A DNA stretch of 64,000 nt from the NCBI GenBank assembly GCA_021292165.1, contig CM037879.1, forward strand, positions 244,653,797-244,717,796. Reading direction: 5' to 3'. The position numbers were made by a program, and so were the translations under genes. This document shows, piece by piece, positions 54,601 through 64,000 of this stretch; within the stretch, counting starts at the first letter, position 1; every line of letters begins with the position of its first letter. Under the pieces are notes generated by a model. The model worked only from the letters and a program-made list of their open reading frames with translations. It was not told where the DNA came from and searched no databases. Source of the DNA: Shinisaurus crocodilurus (taxonomy: Eukaryota; Chordata; Lepidosauria; Squamata; Shinisauridae).

Positions 54601-57178
54601 AAAGTTCTGTATTCATTAAATCAAAGAATCATAGAATAGTAGAGTTGGAAGGGGCCTATAAGGCCATCGAGTCCAACCCCCTGCTCAGTGCAGGAACCCA
54701 AGTCAAAGCATCCCTGACAGATGGCTGTCCAGCTGCACCTTGAATGCCTCCAGTGTGGGGGAGCCCTAGGTAGTTGGTTCCATTCCATTGTCATATTGCT
54801 CTAACAGTCAGGAGGTTTTTCCTGATGTTTAGGTGGAATCTGGCTTCCTGTAACTTGAGCCCATTATTCTGTGTCCTGCACTCTGGGATGGTGGAGAAGA
54901 GATCCTGGCCCTCTTCTGTGTGACAACCTTTCAAGTACTTGAAGAGTGCTATCATATCTCCCCTCCGTCTTCTCTTCTGAAGGCTAAACATGCCCAGTTC
55001 TTTCAGTCTTTCCTCATAGGGCTTTGTTTCCACTCCCCTAGTCTCTTTGTTGCCCTCCCCTGAACCCTTTCCTGTTTGTCTACATCCTTCTTAAAGTGTG
55101 GTGCCCAGAACTGGACACAGTACTCAAGATGAGGCCTAACCAGTGCTGAGTAGAGGGGAACTAGTACTTCACGCAATTTGGAAGCTATACTTCTATTAAT
55201 CCAGCCCAAAATAGCATTTGCCTTTTTTGCAGCCACATCACATTGCTGGCTCATATTCAGCTTGAGATCTACAACAATTCCAAGATCCTTCTCACTTGTA
55301 TCATTGAGCCAAGTATCCCCCATCCTGTAACTGTGCATTTGGTTTCTTTTTCCAAGGTGCAGCACTTGGCATTTATCCCTATTAAATTTCATTCTGTTGT
55401 TTTCAGCCCAGCTCTCTAGCCTATCGAGATCACTTTGAATTTTGTTTCTGTCTTCCAGAGTATTAGCTGTTCCACCCAATTTTGTGTCATCTGTAAATTT
55501 GATAAGCATTCCCTCATCCCCTCATCCAAGTCATTAATAAAAATATTGAAGAGCACTGGGCCCAGGACCGAGCCCTGCGGTACCCCGCTTGTTACCTCTC
55601 CCCAGTTTGAGAAGGTACCATTGATAATCACTCTTTGAGTCCAATTCTATAGCCAACTGTGGATCCACCTGATAGTTGTTCCATCTAGCCCACTTTTAGC
55701 TAGCTTGCTAATCAGGATATCATGATGAGGCACTTTGTCGAAAGCTTTGCTGAAGTCCTGATATATTATGTCCACAGCATTCCCACAGTCCACAAGGGAG
55801 GTTATCTGATCAAAAAATGAGATCAGATTGGTCTGACTGTTGGTTTTATCTCTGAGCAGAATGTGTGCGAGTTGGGAGATTTATAATCCTGTGTCTGCGT
55901 GCTAGCAGAGACCTGAAATTCCACACACAGATCTTCCAGATCTCACCTCCCCCCACGCAGCGTGCAGCGTGTTGTGCCAGCAAGACCAGCCCAGTCGGCC
56001 TTATTGTCAGACTGCTTCCAGCTTCCAGCTTCCCCGTTGCAGATTAATCCATGGAGTCAGGAAACACTCTGTAACACCACAGGTCTAATTCTACCTGTTT
56101 ATTCACTTAGCAAGTAAAGTTCTACAGAGTATACATTTCCTAGTTACAGTCCATGTGCAGAGTATAAATGCATAGCAAGCATTACATCCAGTGGAGTAAG
56201 TTGAGCTTCACTCCATCTCAGCAAAGAAGTTACATTGTTGCAGTAACAAAGTCCAGCAAGAAGAAGCAAAGGAGAAGAGAGAAAGCAGTCCTGCTTCTCT
56301 CTAAGATGGCTTCAGACAGAAAAACAAGTTAGCACGTCATCAGATCATACAAACCATGTGACTAGCTCATATTGCTCCCACGGTCTAGCTTCCCATGCGA
56401 AAAACATTGGGAATCTAGAAAGACATAACAAACTTGTTTACAGCCATTCTGTTCCTTTCCATGTGTAAACAATGTGCTTCAGCTGGTGAAGTGATACATA
56501 TCACAACACTGACAGGATTTATTCTTGACAAATCCATGTTGGCTACTAGTAATCATTGCATTGTTTTCAAGGTGCTTGCAGATTGACTGCTTTATAATCT
56601 GCTCCAGAATTTTCCCAGGGATTGATGTCAGACTGACTGGTCTATAGTTCCCAGGTTCCTCCTTCTTGCCCTTTTTGAAGATAGGAACAACATTAGCCCT
56701 CCTCCAGTCATCTGGCACTTCACCTGTCCTCCATGATTTCTTAAAGATAATAGACAGTGGTTCTGAGAGTTCTTCTGCCAGTTCCTTTATTACTCTAGGA
56801 TGCAGTTTGTCGGGTCCTGGAGATTTAAACTCGTTCAAAGTAATCAGGTGTTCCTTGACCATTTGCCTATCAATCTCAAGCTGCAATCCTGCCCCTTCAG
56901 TCTGCACTTCAGGTTTGCCAGGGGGGACATAATCTCTCTTTTGGGAGAAGACCAAGCCGAAGTAGGAATTGAACCTTTTCCACCTTTTCTTTGTCTCCTG
57001 TTATCAATTTGCCTTCCTCGTTGCGTAGTTGAACCACCATTTCTTTCCTCTGTCTTTTACTATGTACGTATCTGAAGAAAGCTTTTTTGTTGTTTTTAGC
57101 ATCCCTGGCTAGCCTCAGCTCATTCTCAGCTTTAGCCTTCCTGACACTATTCCTGCAGTTCTGTGCTACGCTACCTGC
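54590..57178 (-). mobile_element. CR1 LINE, long fragment, split by a solo LTR
   Basis: The 3' end is at the low coordinate. On the minus strand it carries the RT N-terminal part (56955-56514: ELAEELSEPLSIIFKKSWRT, FKKGKKEEPGNYRPVSL), then after the LTR the central and C-terminal RT. The FADD box is altered (FTDDTKLGG), and frameshifts occur at about 55500 and 55020. Upstream it reaches a region just before the RT (57178-56960). The 5' end is truncated. The solo LTR at 55838-56508 interrupts the RT. Confidence 0.92.
55838..56508 (-). mobile_element. Solo LTR inserted in the CR1
   Basis: 671 bp with TGTTG...CAACA ends and a perfect 5-bp duplication CTGAC (55833-55837, 56509-56513). The CR1 reading is restored across it. 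There is an AATAAA on the minus strand near 56103-56098, so minus orientation is favoured. No internal genes remain, so it is a recombined solo LTR of an unidentified LTR element or endogenous retrovirus. Confidence 0.88.
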
Positions 57179-57179
57179 C

Positions 57180-58740
57180 TGTACTATTTATTCACAGATG
57201 CCCAGTCCTAAGAATAGTGAGGAAAACATAAGATCCATAGCCATCAAAAAGCCCATCCAACTTAGAAGGCGTTGTAGAGTTTCTGGGAAAGATGCATCAT
57301 CTTCCGAAAAGAAGCGTTTCATAGTTTTGGAGCAGCCACCAAGAATGTCTTTCCACATACCTTTCAGTCCAGACATTCTGCAAGGCTGCAGCAATCAAGA
57401 GGTTGTGCTTAGTTGATCCAAGGCACTGAGATGTAGAGGTACTAAGCTGCCTCTGTATAGTTTATATATAGGCCTTGAAAGTAGCAAGCAATTTTGACTG
57501 CCCAACATGTGGTGAGTTCAAAGCAACACTTTAACACACATACTATGGAGTCTCTCATGGCTGGTAACTGCAGTGGTTTATTTTGCCCATAGGAGTGAAT
57601 GATAGCCATCCACTTATATGGGAGAAAATAAATGGATGTACTCAGAGACACCCATTGGCATGGGGGCTGTATCTATTCCTTTCCCCGGGTGACTCCAGTG
57701 TCCAGGATGAAAGTCAGGAATTGAATCTTCTCACAACTGTATCCCATTGCAGTCCATTAATCTTGCTCCATAGAACTCAAAAGGGGCCACCAAGAACTGT
57801 ACCAAGTCATATTTATATAAATCCCCGCTTCATCTTGCCTTGTGACAGAACCCCACAGACTGCCAGTTATAGACACTGTCTAGTTAAAGGCCCATATAAT
57901 GTCACAGGTAAAGTGGGAGGGTGAGTTTTTGGGGGGAGTCCCACCCCGGGCGTTCCTCTTCCCATACCCCTCCCCGGTGGCTCAGTGCCACCACTCATGT
58001 TCTTGCCCCGTGCACCATCATCCATCCCTTCTCAAAGCTATATTCTTGGTTGTTGTTGTTGTTGGTGGGCTCTCTGAACCCTGGCATTGAGAAAATAGTT
58101 CTAGCGCTCAGTCTTTTATGCTGGCTTATCCATCTGGAAACCTTTGAGCATGAAGCCAGAATCTACAATAAATGTAAACGCACCTTTAAGTGGCAGCCTA
58201 AGCAACTACGCACCCATGAACATTGTGTCTGCTCTGTCAAAGGGCAGAAATAATTATGACAGTGCAAATGGGTGCTATCATGGACCAAGTCACCTACACT
58301 TTTCTCAAGACAAGTAATTATAAAAGAAAATGTCACAAGGATTGTGCCTAATGTATTTGTCAAGCAGCTGCCCCTTTAGGCTTTAGTGCATAAATGCAGG
58401 TGACATCCTCAATATATTGCTTGATGTTTGAAGGAGATAGATGGCTAAGCATGTCCTTATCTACAAATACCAGGAGATGAAAAAGTCATTTGGCTTGACC
58501 TTTATTGTAGAGGAGAGGGGATTGAAAAAAACAAGGAGCAATTGTTCATAGCCTCCTGTTATCACATTCAGGGTAGGGATGGACAGATCAGTCTATTTCC
58601 GGTCTGTGTCAGTTTTGTACATGTGTTCATTCATAAATCTGTTCTGTCCCATTTCTACCTTAATCTGCAGGGTGTGTTTTTTTTAAAAGAATGTATTTAA
58701 ATATGAATTTTTGAACATATTTCCTCACAAAAGGTGCATT
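57180..58740. other. Intergenic stretch without a recognised gene
   Basis: Short frames only. A weak L2-like phrase near 57330-57410 is not enough to call. A GTT triplet run lies at 58049-58063. Confidence 0.45.
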
Positions 58741-58745
58741 TCTAA

Positions 58746-59160
58746 GGGCACAATCCTATCATGATGCCAAAATTGGAGGCTTATGGGCATCCTATGCAGT
58801 GCAGGAGGAGTGGCGGAGGCGATAGTTACCTCCCTGTTCTCCTGGTCTGCATTTTCACTAGACAACCTTTTTCACCTGTCCAGCTGGGGTGTCTTGGAGG
58901 GGGAGAGAAGGAGGCTGGAGTGGCTTCAGGATACCTCTTCTCTTGGCCTCTCCAGTCTCCTCCCCTCCCCGCCCACCAAGATGCCCCCTTTCCCCCCTCT
59001 CCAAGGTCACTTTCCCAACCTCAGAGAGTAGCCGGCACAGTTCTTTCTGCTCTGGCTGCGCGGGGGAGGAGGGTTGGAGCTCAGTTCCCAGCTCTGAGGT
59101 CGGAGGAGTGCTGTCTCCAGTCTTGGAGCTTGTAACCTGATCTATCCTATAGATTCCTCC
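58746..59160. mobile_element. MITE of the GGGCACAATCC long family, copy 3
   Basis: It starts GGGCACAATCCTATCATGAT after TAA. It shares with copy 2 the block TTATGGGCATCCTATG, the CTCCAAGGTCACTTTC centre and GAGCTCAGTTCCCAGCTCTG. The right end is decayed. Confidence 0.6.
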
Positions 59161-59841
59161 GTAAATGTCCCTTCCCTTAAAGTACACATTTTAAAGTATA
59201 TTTGATCCTAAAATACACATTTTTATATGGATTTTGGTACAATTTTTTGAGCCAAGAGCAGCATTGCAAAGAAGTGAGAAATCTGAAGGATAACTGCATT
59301 TTCAATCCACACTTTTGCCCAGGAGGTACGAATCAGATCAGTTCGATTTTAAATGCAGACTGAACAAAATCCTCAAGCATCCCTACTGGATGGGATTTCT
59401 ATCCTTTGACAGCTGTGTGTTCAGTTCTCTAAGAGGAAACTTGGATTTTCCCCTAACTTTGCCCCAATACATTAGGGAGTCGCGCATCCATGTAACTTCG
59501 GAAAGAAGGGTGGAGGCGCACTGTGTGGTTGCCTTGCTCACTCACTGAGCACCAACCTCAGAAGGGAAGCCAGAAAATATACAGAGGATACTTTCCTGAG
59601 GTAACTGTGTTGGCACGCAGACAGGGATACTTGGTAGTACTCGGTGAAGAAAGCCTTAAACACTTTGGAACAGTGTTCATTTAAGAAGCTCAAATCAAAT
59701 GATAAAATAAGTTTATTGGGATTTCCTCTTAATGTTAAGTGTGAAGATTGCATTCTCTCAGGCTGCGTTTTTTTCATTCTGAGATACAATATTTGGAGCA
59801 TAGGATTGGAAGGTGACTTATACTGAGTCAGAGCACGAGCC

Positions 59842-60661
59842 CAGGGGTCTGGTGTCCGGGGTCAGCATGGGAGGGCAGGTGCCAAGGGCCCAGAGGCTTG
59901 GAAGGTCCCATCCCTGCCCTAGCTGCCGCCACCATCCTCCCGGCCCACCTAGCTGGCCCCGCTAGTGAAAAGAAGGGCCATGGCCGCGCCTGCAGTCAGG
60001 CTCTGCAGCACCCCATTTTAAAAGAGCATCGATTTAAAACATACATTTTGAGTAGCACCAATCAGATGCTTCCTGTGCAGGGGCCACAGCCAATGAGGGC
60101 CCAGGGTGGTCTTTTTGTCGCTCCCGTGCCTTCATTGGCCAAGTCCTCCCCCAAAGGCAGTGCCTGATTGGTTCAGTTTGCTGCTACTCAAAACTTAAAT
60201 TAAAAACAACACACTTTTAAAAATTTGTGCACGGAGCCTGCGGGGCCTGCACACTCAGCTGTCCCGCAGCGTTATGCCAGCAGGGGCAGCTAGAGGAGGA
60301 GGAGGAGCTGCCACCATCCTCCCCATCCAGGTTAAAAAAAAAAAAGCGAGCATGTGAGTCGGCAGTGGTGGTGGTGGTGGCGGAGATGGCAACAGGCGAG
60401 GGGCTGCTGTGGTGGTGGGTGAGGGGCTGCAGCAGGTGGTTGCTCAGGGGTAGCGGAGGCAGGTGGGTAAGGGGCTGCAGTGGGTGGGTGGCCAAGAGCG
60501 ACACCAGCAGTGGGTGGGCAGGCACGGGTCTGCAGCAGCTGGGTGGGTCACTGGGCAGGTGAGGTCTGCAGCAGTGGTAGTGGCCAGCCGGTGGGGGGGG
60601 GGCAGGCGGCGGCATCGGCAGCACTATGCCAAGCGCTGACTAGACTCTGGCATTGGCCCTG
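59842..60661. mobile_element. Possible hAT-like MITE related to 51624-52005
   Basis: Starts CAGGGGTCTGGTGTCC and ends GGCATTGGCCCTG, with GGCAGGTGCCAAGGGCCCAG inside and GGTGGGT/GCAGC tandem sequence at 60360-60600. I find no 8-bp duplication, so the limits are tentative. Confidence 0.4.
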
Positions 60662-60662
60662 A

Positions 60663-60803
60663 TTATCTACATTGACTGGCAGCAGGTACAGGGTTTCAGG
60701 CAGACTTCTTTCCTAGCCCTACCTGGAGATGATGGGGGTTGTTGAACCTGGGACCTTCTGCATGCAAAGTGTGTGCTCTACCATTGAGCTATGCCCCCTT
60801 CCC
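60663..60803 (-). mobile_element. tRNA-derived SINE (second family)
   Basis: On the minus strand the head reads GGGGGCATAGCTCAATGGTA, GAGCACACACTTTGCATGCA and AGGTCCCAGGTTCAAC, with A- and B-box sequences. A body (CTCCAGGTAGGGCTAGGAAA, GCCTGAAACCCTGTACC) follows. It resembles a tRNA 5' half but does not fold into a complete tRNA. Confidence 0.75.
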
Positions 60804-61129
60804 TTATTCTCATATTAAATAATGAGATTTCTAAATGGGATTCTACAGCTACATACACTTTCTTTTTGAAAACTAAAAGGCATAGCTTAGTCAACAGTAC
60901 AGAGGGAGGAGAAGCAGCTCTGAACAGTCAAAATAATAATAATAAAAAAGGCTTCTGAGGGAGTGGCCTCACCTTGCCAGGTGACCAATGTCTGTAACAA
61001 TTTTGTTATGAAGTCACTTTAGAATAGCAAATTATTGAGATTTGTTCTAATAAAAACAAACAGCATTTTGCTGCCTGAACCCAAGTGGTGCCCCTCCAAT
61101 CTATTAATTAATTATTTAATTAATTTGAA

Positions 61130-61775
61130 ATCATTTATATCCTGCTATTCCTCTCTAAGAAGATCAGAGCAGTGTACCCTAAAAACAGTGAAATAATATA
61201 AATAAGCAAGAGCAAACAATAACATTCACTGCAGCCAAAATATCTAGGAGGGCTCAGAAGCATAATTAAAAAGAATAGTTTTAACTATCATCTTCAATGC
61301 AAGCAGGGAAGGAGCCACGTGGATCTCCCAGGAGAGGGAATTCTACAGGCAGGGGGTCACCATAGAAAAGGCCCTCTCATTTGAATACCTGGAGGGACAG
61401 CGAAAAAGGCCTCTATGGACAGTTTCAGTTCATGGGCAGGATTATATGGAGGAAGCTGGTTCTTGTGGTAACCTGGTACAAAGCCATTTAAGGGATTTAT
61501 AGGTCAAAACCAGCACTCTGAATTGACAAATAGGCAGCCAATGTGTTTGGTACAAAAGGGAGTAACATGAGCCCTATATTCCACCCGTGTAAAAAGTCTG
61601 GCTACAGCATTCTGAACCAATTGATGTTTCCAAACAGTCTTTAAAGACAGCCCAACATAGAGCCTGTTACAGTAATCAAGATGAGAGGTGACTAAATCAT
61701 GGATCACTGTAGTCAGGTTGGCAGGTTCCAGAAAGGAATGCAGCTGACACACCAATCTTAATTGTGCAAAGGTGC
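61130..61775 (-). mobile_element. L2-type LINE fragment, ORF2 C-terminus
   Basis: The minus frame 61755-61504 reads NLTTVIHDLVTSHLDYCNRL YVGLSLKTV, with the L2-type LDYCN motif, then LVQNAVARLF and a decayed end. Sequence continues to about 61130 with a GGATTTATAGGTCAAAACCA phrase typical of this repeat in reptiles. Confidence 0.72.
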
Positions 61776-62900
61776 TCCTGCCACAGCTGAAGCTGGAAAA
61801 TCTAGGGACACTTTGCTAGAGCCAACACTTTTAAAACTTTGCTGCACCATTCAGACACCAGGTCCTGCCTTCATCTATCGCCATCCCCTTCATGGTGCCA
61901 CCTGAAGCAAGTAACTTCACCATGCTGCATGGCAGGGTCAGCCCTATTATTTTATTTTTTTAAAATCACAAGCTATACATAATTTATTTATTCCCAACTA
62001 CTCTCACCTGAATCTTGCAAAAAGACAAATTACTGTTAGAAGAGTTTGCCAGAAAGGATTCTGCTTCAGCGAAATCTTTTACCAAAAACAAAACAGAAGA
62101 AAAGCCAGCACTACTTCAAGTTAAATAACTGCCACGGTTTTCTTAGATTTGTGTGAAGGTTTGCTGAATTAAATCAGTGGATGACTCCTGAGATAGGTCA
62201 AGCTCATGGTTTGAGTAACTGTGCTTTCAGATGGTTCAAGTGGAGGGAATAAATAACTAGAACAGTCTTTCTGAAGTACAGAGAATCTTCACTTCGTCAC
62301 TGAAGTGGTAAAAATAAACTGAAACGGGTTTTAAGAAAGCAAACGCTCTCAGATATGTGAGATTATAAACCAACTAGTTAAATTTTAAAATTGCCTAAAT
62401 TACATCCATTGCTGTGGTGTGTGTGTGCCGGGGGTGGGGGAGCCAGGCAGGCGGACAGACAACACGAACATAAAATGGTTTTCTCTCTTCCTCAGAAGTG
62501 ACTCTGTGGTGGTTCCACCTGTTGTTCCCCTGCACACTGATAAGAAAATCAACTTGGTGCTTTTTACTAATTTTGTTTCTATGCTGATGTGGCATTCTAA
62601 GGGCCAGATTAGAAGTTATAGTAAACATGTGGCTGTTACCAGAAACAGTCATCGTATGTCTAGTTCCCACTCCCCGTCTTTCATATCTAGTAGAACTAGA
62701 ACTTCTCTCATGCTGTGATGTCAAAACATGAGATAAGTTCTTCTAGACTTACCTCACGTTTTGGAAGGGGAAACTAGACATGCGGGATTTGTTTTCAGGG
62801 TCAGACATGCATCTACTGTGTGGCCTAGTTTGGGTCTAGTAATGTTTAGAAAGAAGCTGCCACCTAAAACAGCAGCCACATGGCAAATTCTTCCCTCCCA
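61776..62900. other. Intergenic stretch without a recognised gene
   Basis: AT-rich, with 70-110-codon frames on both strands near 62400-62720 that resemble no family I know. The palindromic pairs GAAGTGACTCTGTGGTGG-type and CTAGACTTACCTCA-type phrases hint at a decayed DNA element. Confidence 0.4.
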
Positions 62901-62902
62901 CA

Positions 62903-63066
62903 CAGGGCCGGTGCAAGGCAGTTTGGTGCAGTTTGGTGCCCTAGGCAAGATCAGATATTTAGTGCCCCCCCTTCCCACTTGAGCCCTCCCTCCCTATTTC
63001 TGGCGCCCCCTTTAGCCCTGCGCCCTAGGCAGCTGCCTAGTTGGCCTAATGGTAGCACCGGCCCTG
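62903..63066. mobile_element. hAT-like MITE, CAGGGCCGG family, copy C (short)
   Basis: Ends are CAGGGCCGGTGCAAGGCAGT and, inverted, CAGGGCCGGTGCTACCATTA, with a perfect 8-bp duplication CTCCCACA (62895-62902, 63067-63074). It lacks the internal foldback and GC-rich tandem section of copies A and B. Confidence 0.93.
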
Positions 63067-63125
63067 CTCCCACACCAGAATGTCTAGCAGAACTTACCTC
63101 ACATGCCGATGTCATTACACAGTGA

Positions 63126-63386
63126 CCTGGTTCACACAATCACAGAGGGGAAATAAGACCCTCCCCTCCCCATGCATGCTGGGTGGATTAGCATAATTAT
63201 CCCCGGCAGCACAGCTTGTCGTGTCATGCAAACCCAGGGTGGCTTATTGCGATGGGTAACAAGAGCCCAGAACCCTACAGCACAGCAGGCCATGGGTTCT
63301 AATGTCCCTGGCACGCAACTGGCATGCGCCGCGAGGAAAAATAAGTCATCGTGGCTTATTTCTCCTCCATGATCATGCGAACCAGG
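63126..63386. mobile_element. Palindromic repeat, CCTGGTTC(A/G)CA ends
   Basis: Ends are CCTGGTTCACACAATC and, inverted, CCTGGTTCGCATGATC. It contains the family phrases GTGTCATGCAAACCCAGGGT and AAATAAGTCATCGTGGCTTA. No identical flanking duplication. Confidence 0.65.
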
Positions 63387-63389
63387 CCT

Positions 63390-64000
63390 GTGTGTCCCCA
63401 CCAGTAGAAGTCAATTACGTGAAGCAGGAGCAAGGAAATACTCAACATGACGACATATGGGCAATGACTATGGTGCACTAGCTGTTACAGAAGGGTACGC
63501 AGGAACGCGACATGGGGCTACTGCTTTCTGTGGCAACTCAAGTGTTTATTGTAATATTTCGTTCTCCTCAAATCTGGAGGAAGTAGTTTAATTTTACTTG
63601 TGCTGAAATCAGTTGTCTCAGTGCAGAACATGGAGGACACACTCTTCAGTTTCCTTCCATCCCTATGGCTGGAGATGTAGCATTTTGCTGAGCTAGCCTC
63701 CTTGCTTTCCTTCTGCCTCAGAACATGCTTAGTTCATAGAAGCAGCTAGAATAGCCTGGTCAACATATCCAGGAAACTCTGGATGAGTGCATGCATGACA
63801 CTCATCTCCCCCTGCAATCCTGGAAGCCAGGTTAAGTTTGGGGTCCATTTCCATTTGTAGCTACTTAGAATGATCTTCAGATGCTTGTGGCTAATAATAC
63901 TGGGGATTGTAAGTGATGTCTAGGGAGTGTAGAAGCAGCCATGCAATGTTTTTGTGATTGCCAAGAAGCTGGTTTAATGCCTGTAAATGGGATGAGATTG
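63390..64000. other. Intergenic stretch, nothing recognised
   Basis: No repeat, gene or frame that I can support up to the window edge. Confidence 0.45.

Noticed and set aside
54791..55638. Several CR1 frames as a possible intact reverse transcriptase
   Set aside because: The region is broken by frameshifts and by a solo LTR, and the catalytic box is altered (FTDD), so it is a dead fragment.
60740..60803. tRNA-like sequence with A and B boxes
   Set aside because: No complete cloverleaf can be formed and a SINE body follows; called as a SINE.

Overview
The window reads as nuclear DNA of a sauropsid, most likely a squamate reptile (lizard). The reasons are a single vertebrate gene with an ordinary intron (BTG1), side-by-side CR1, L2 and L1-type LINEs, tRNA-derived and CORE-type SINEs, and a dense population of small hAT-like and Harbinger-like palindromic elements. 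No bacterial-style operon, rRNA or functional tRNA gene is seen. The species call is inference; the vertebrate assignment is secure.

Layout. 1-7.9 kb is repeat-rich sequence downstream of BTG1: two L2 pieces, a hAT-like element full of GAGTC hexamers, palindromic MITEs and a tRNA-derived SINE. 7.9-12.7 kb is BTG1 on the minus strand: 3'UTR with AATAAA, coding exon 2 (8876-9240), a 2.83-kb intron, coding exon 1 (12071-12218), then a CpG-rich promoter with TATA, CCAAT, CRE-like and forkhead motifs. From 12.7 kb to the end I see no intact host gene. 13.9-29.3 kb holds several hAT-like MITEs with clear 8-bp target duplications (one nested in another), an L1 fragment wedged between two CR1 fragments (19.3-22.6 kb), and a short array of perfect palindromes at 26.2 kb. 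33.7-34.0 kb carries a decayed retrocopy of RAD51B. 35.7-36.8 kb is an L1 tail interrupted by a second GAGTC element with a perfect 8-bp duplication. 37.1-43.4 kb is a nearly complete LTR retrotransposon. 43.7-49.5 kb is a run of related palindromic repeats. 54.6-57.2 kb is a long CR1 fragment split by a solo LTR.

The most interesting object is the LTR retrotransposon at 37085-43433 (minus strand). It has 773/810-bp LTRs, a 5-bp target duplication, a primer-binding site and a polypurine tract. Its pol domains run protease, integrase, reverse transcriptase, RNase H. That is the Ty1/copia order on a Ty3/gypsy-type sequence, the hallmark of Gmr1-like elements. The C-terminal part of its capsid resembles the vertebrate SCAN domain, and one in-frame TGA falls inside that segment. 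The LTRs differ at about 15 positions, so the insertion is fairly young.

How the parts relate: only BTG1 is expected to be expressed as a host gene. The rest is a layered record of mobile elements, in which nesting gives relative ages (LTR into CR1, hAT into L1, hAT into hAT). All assignments come from reading the sequence and remembered family features; no database search was run.
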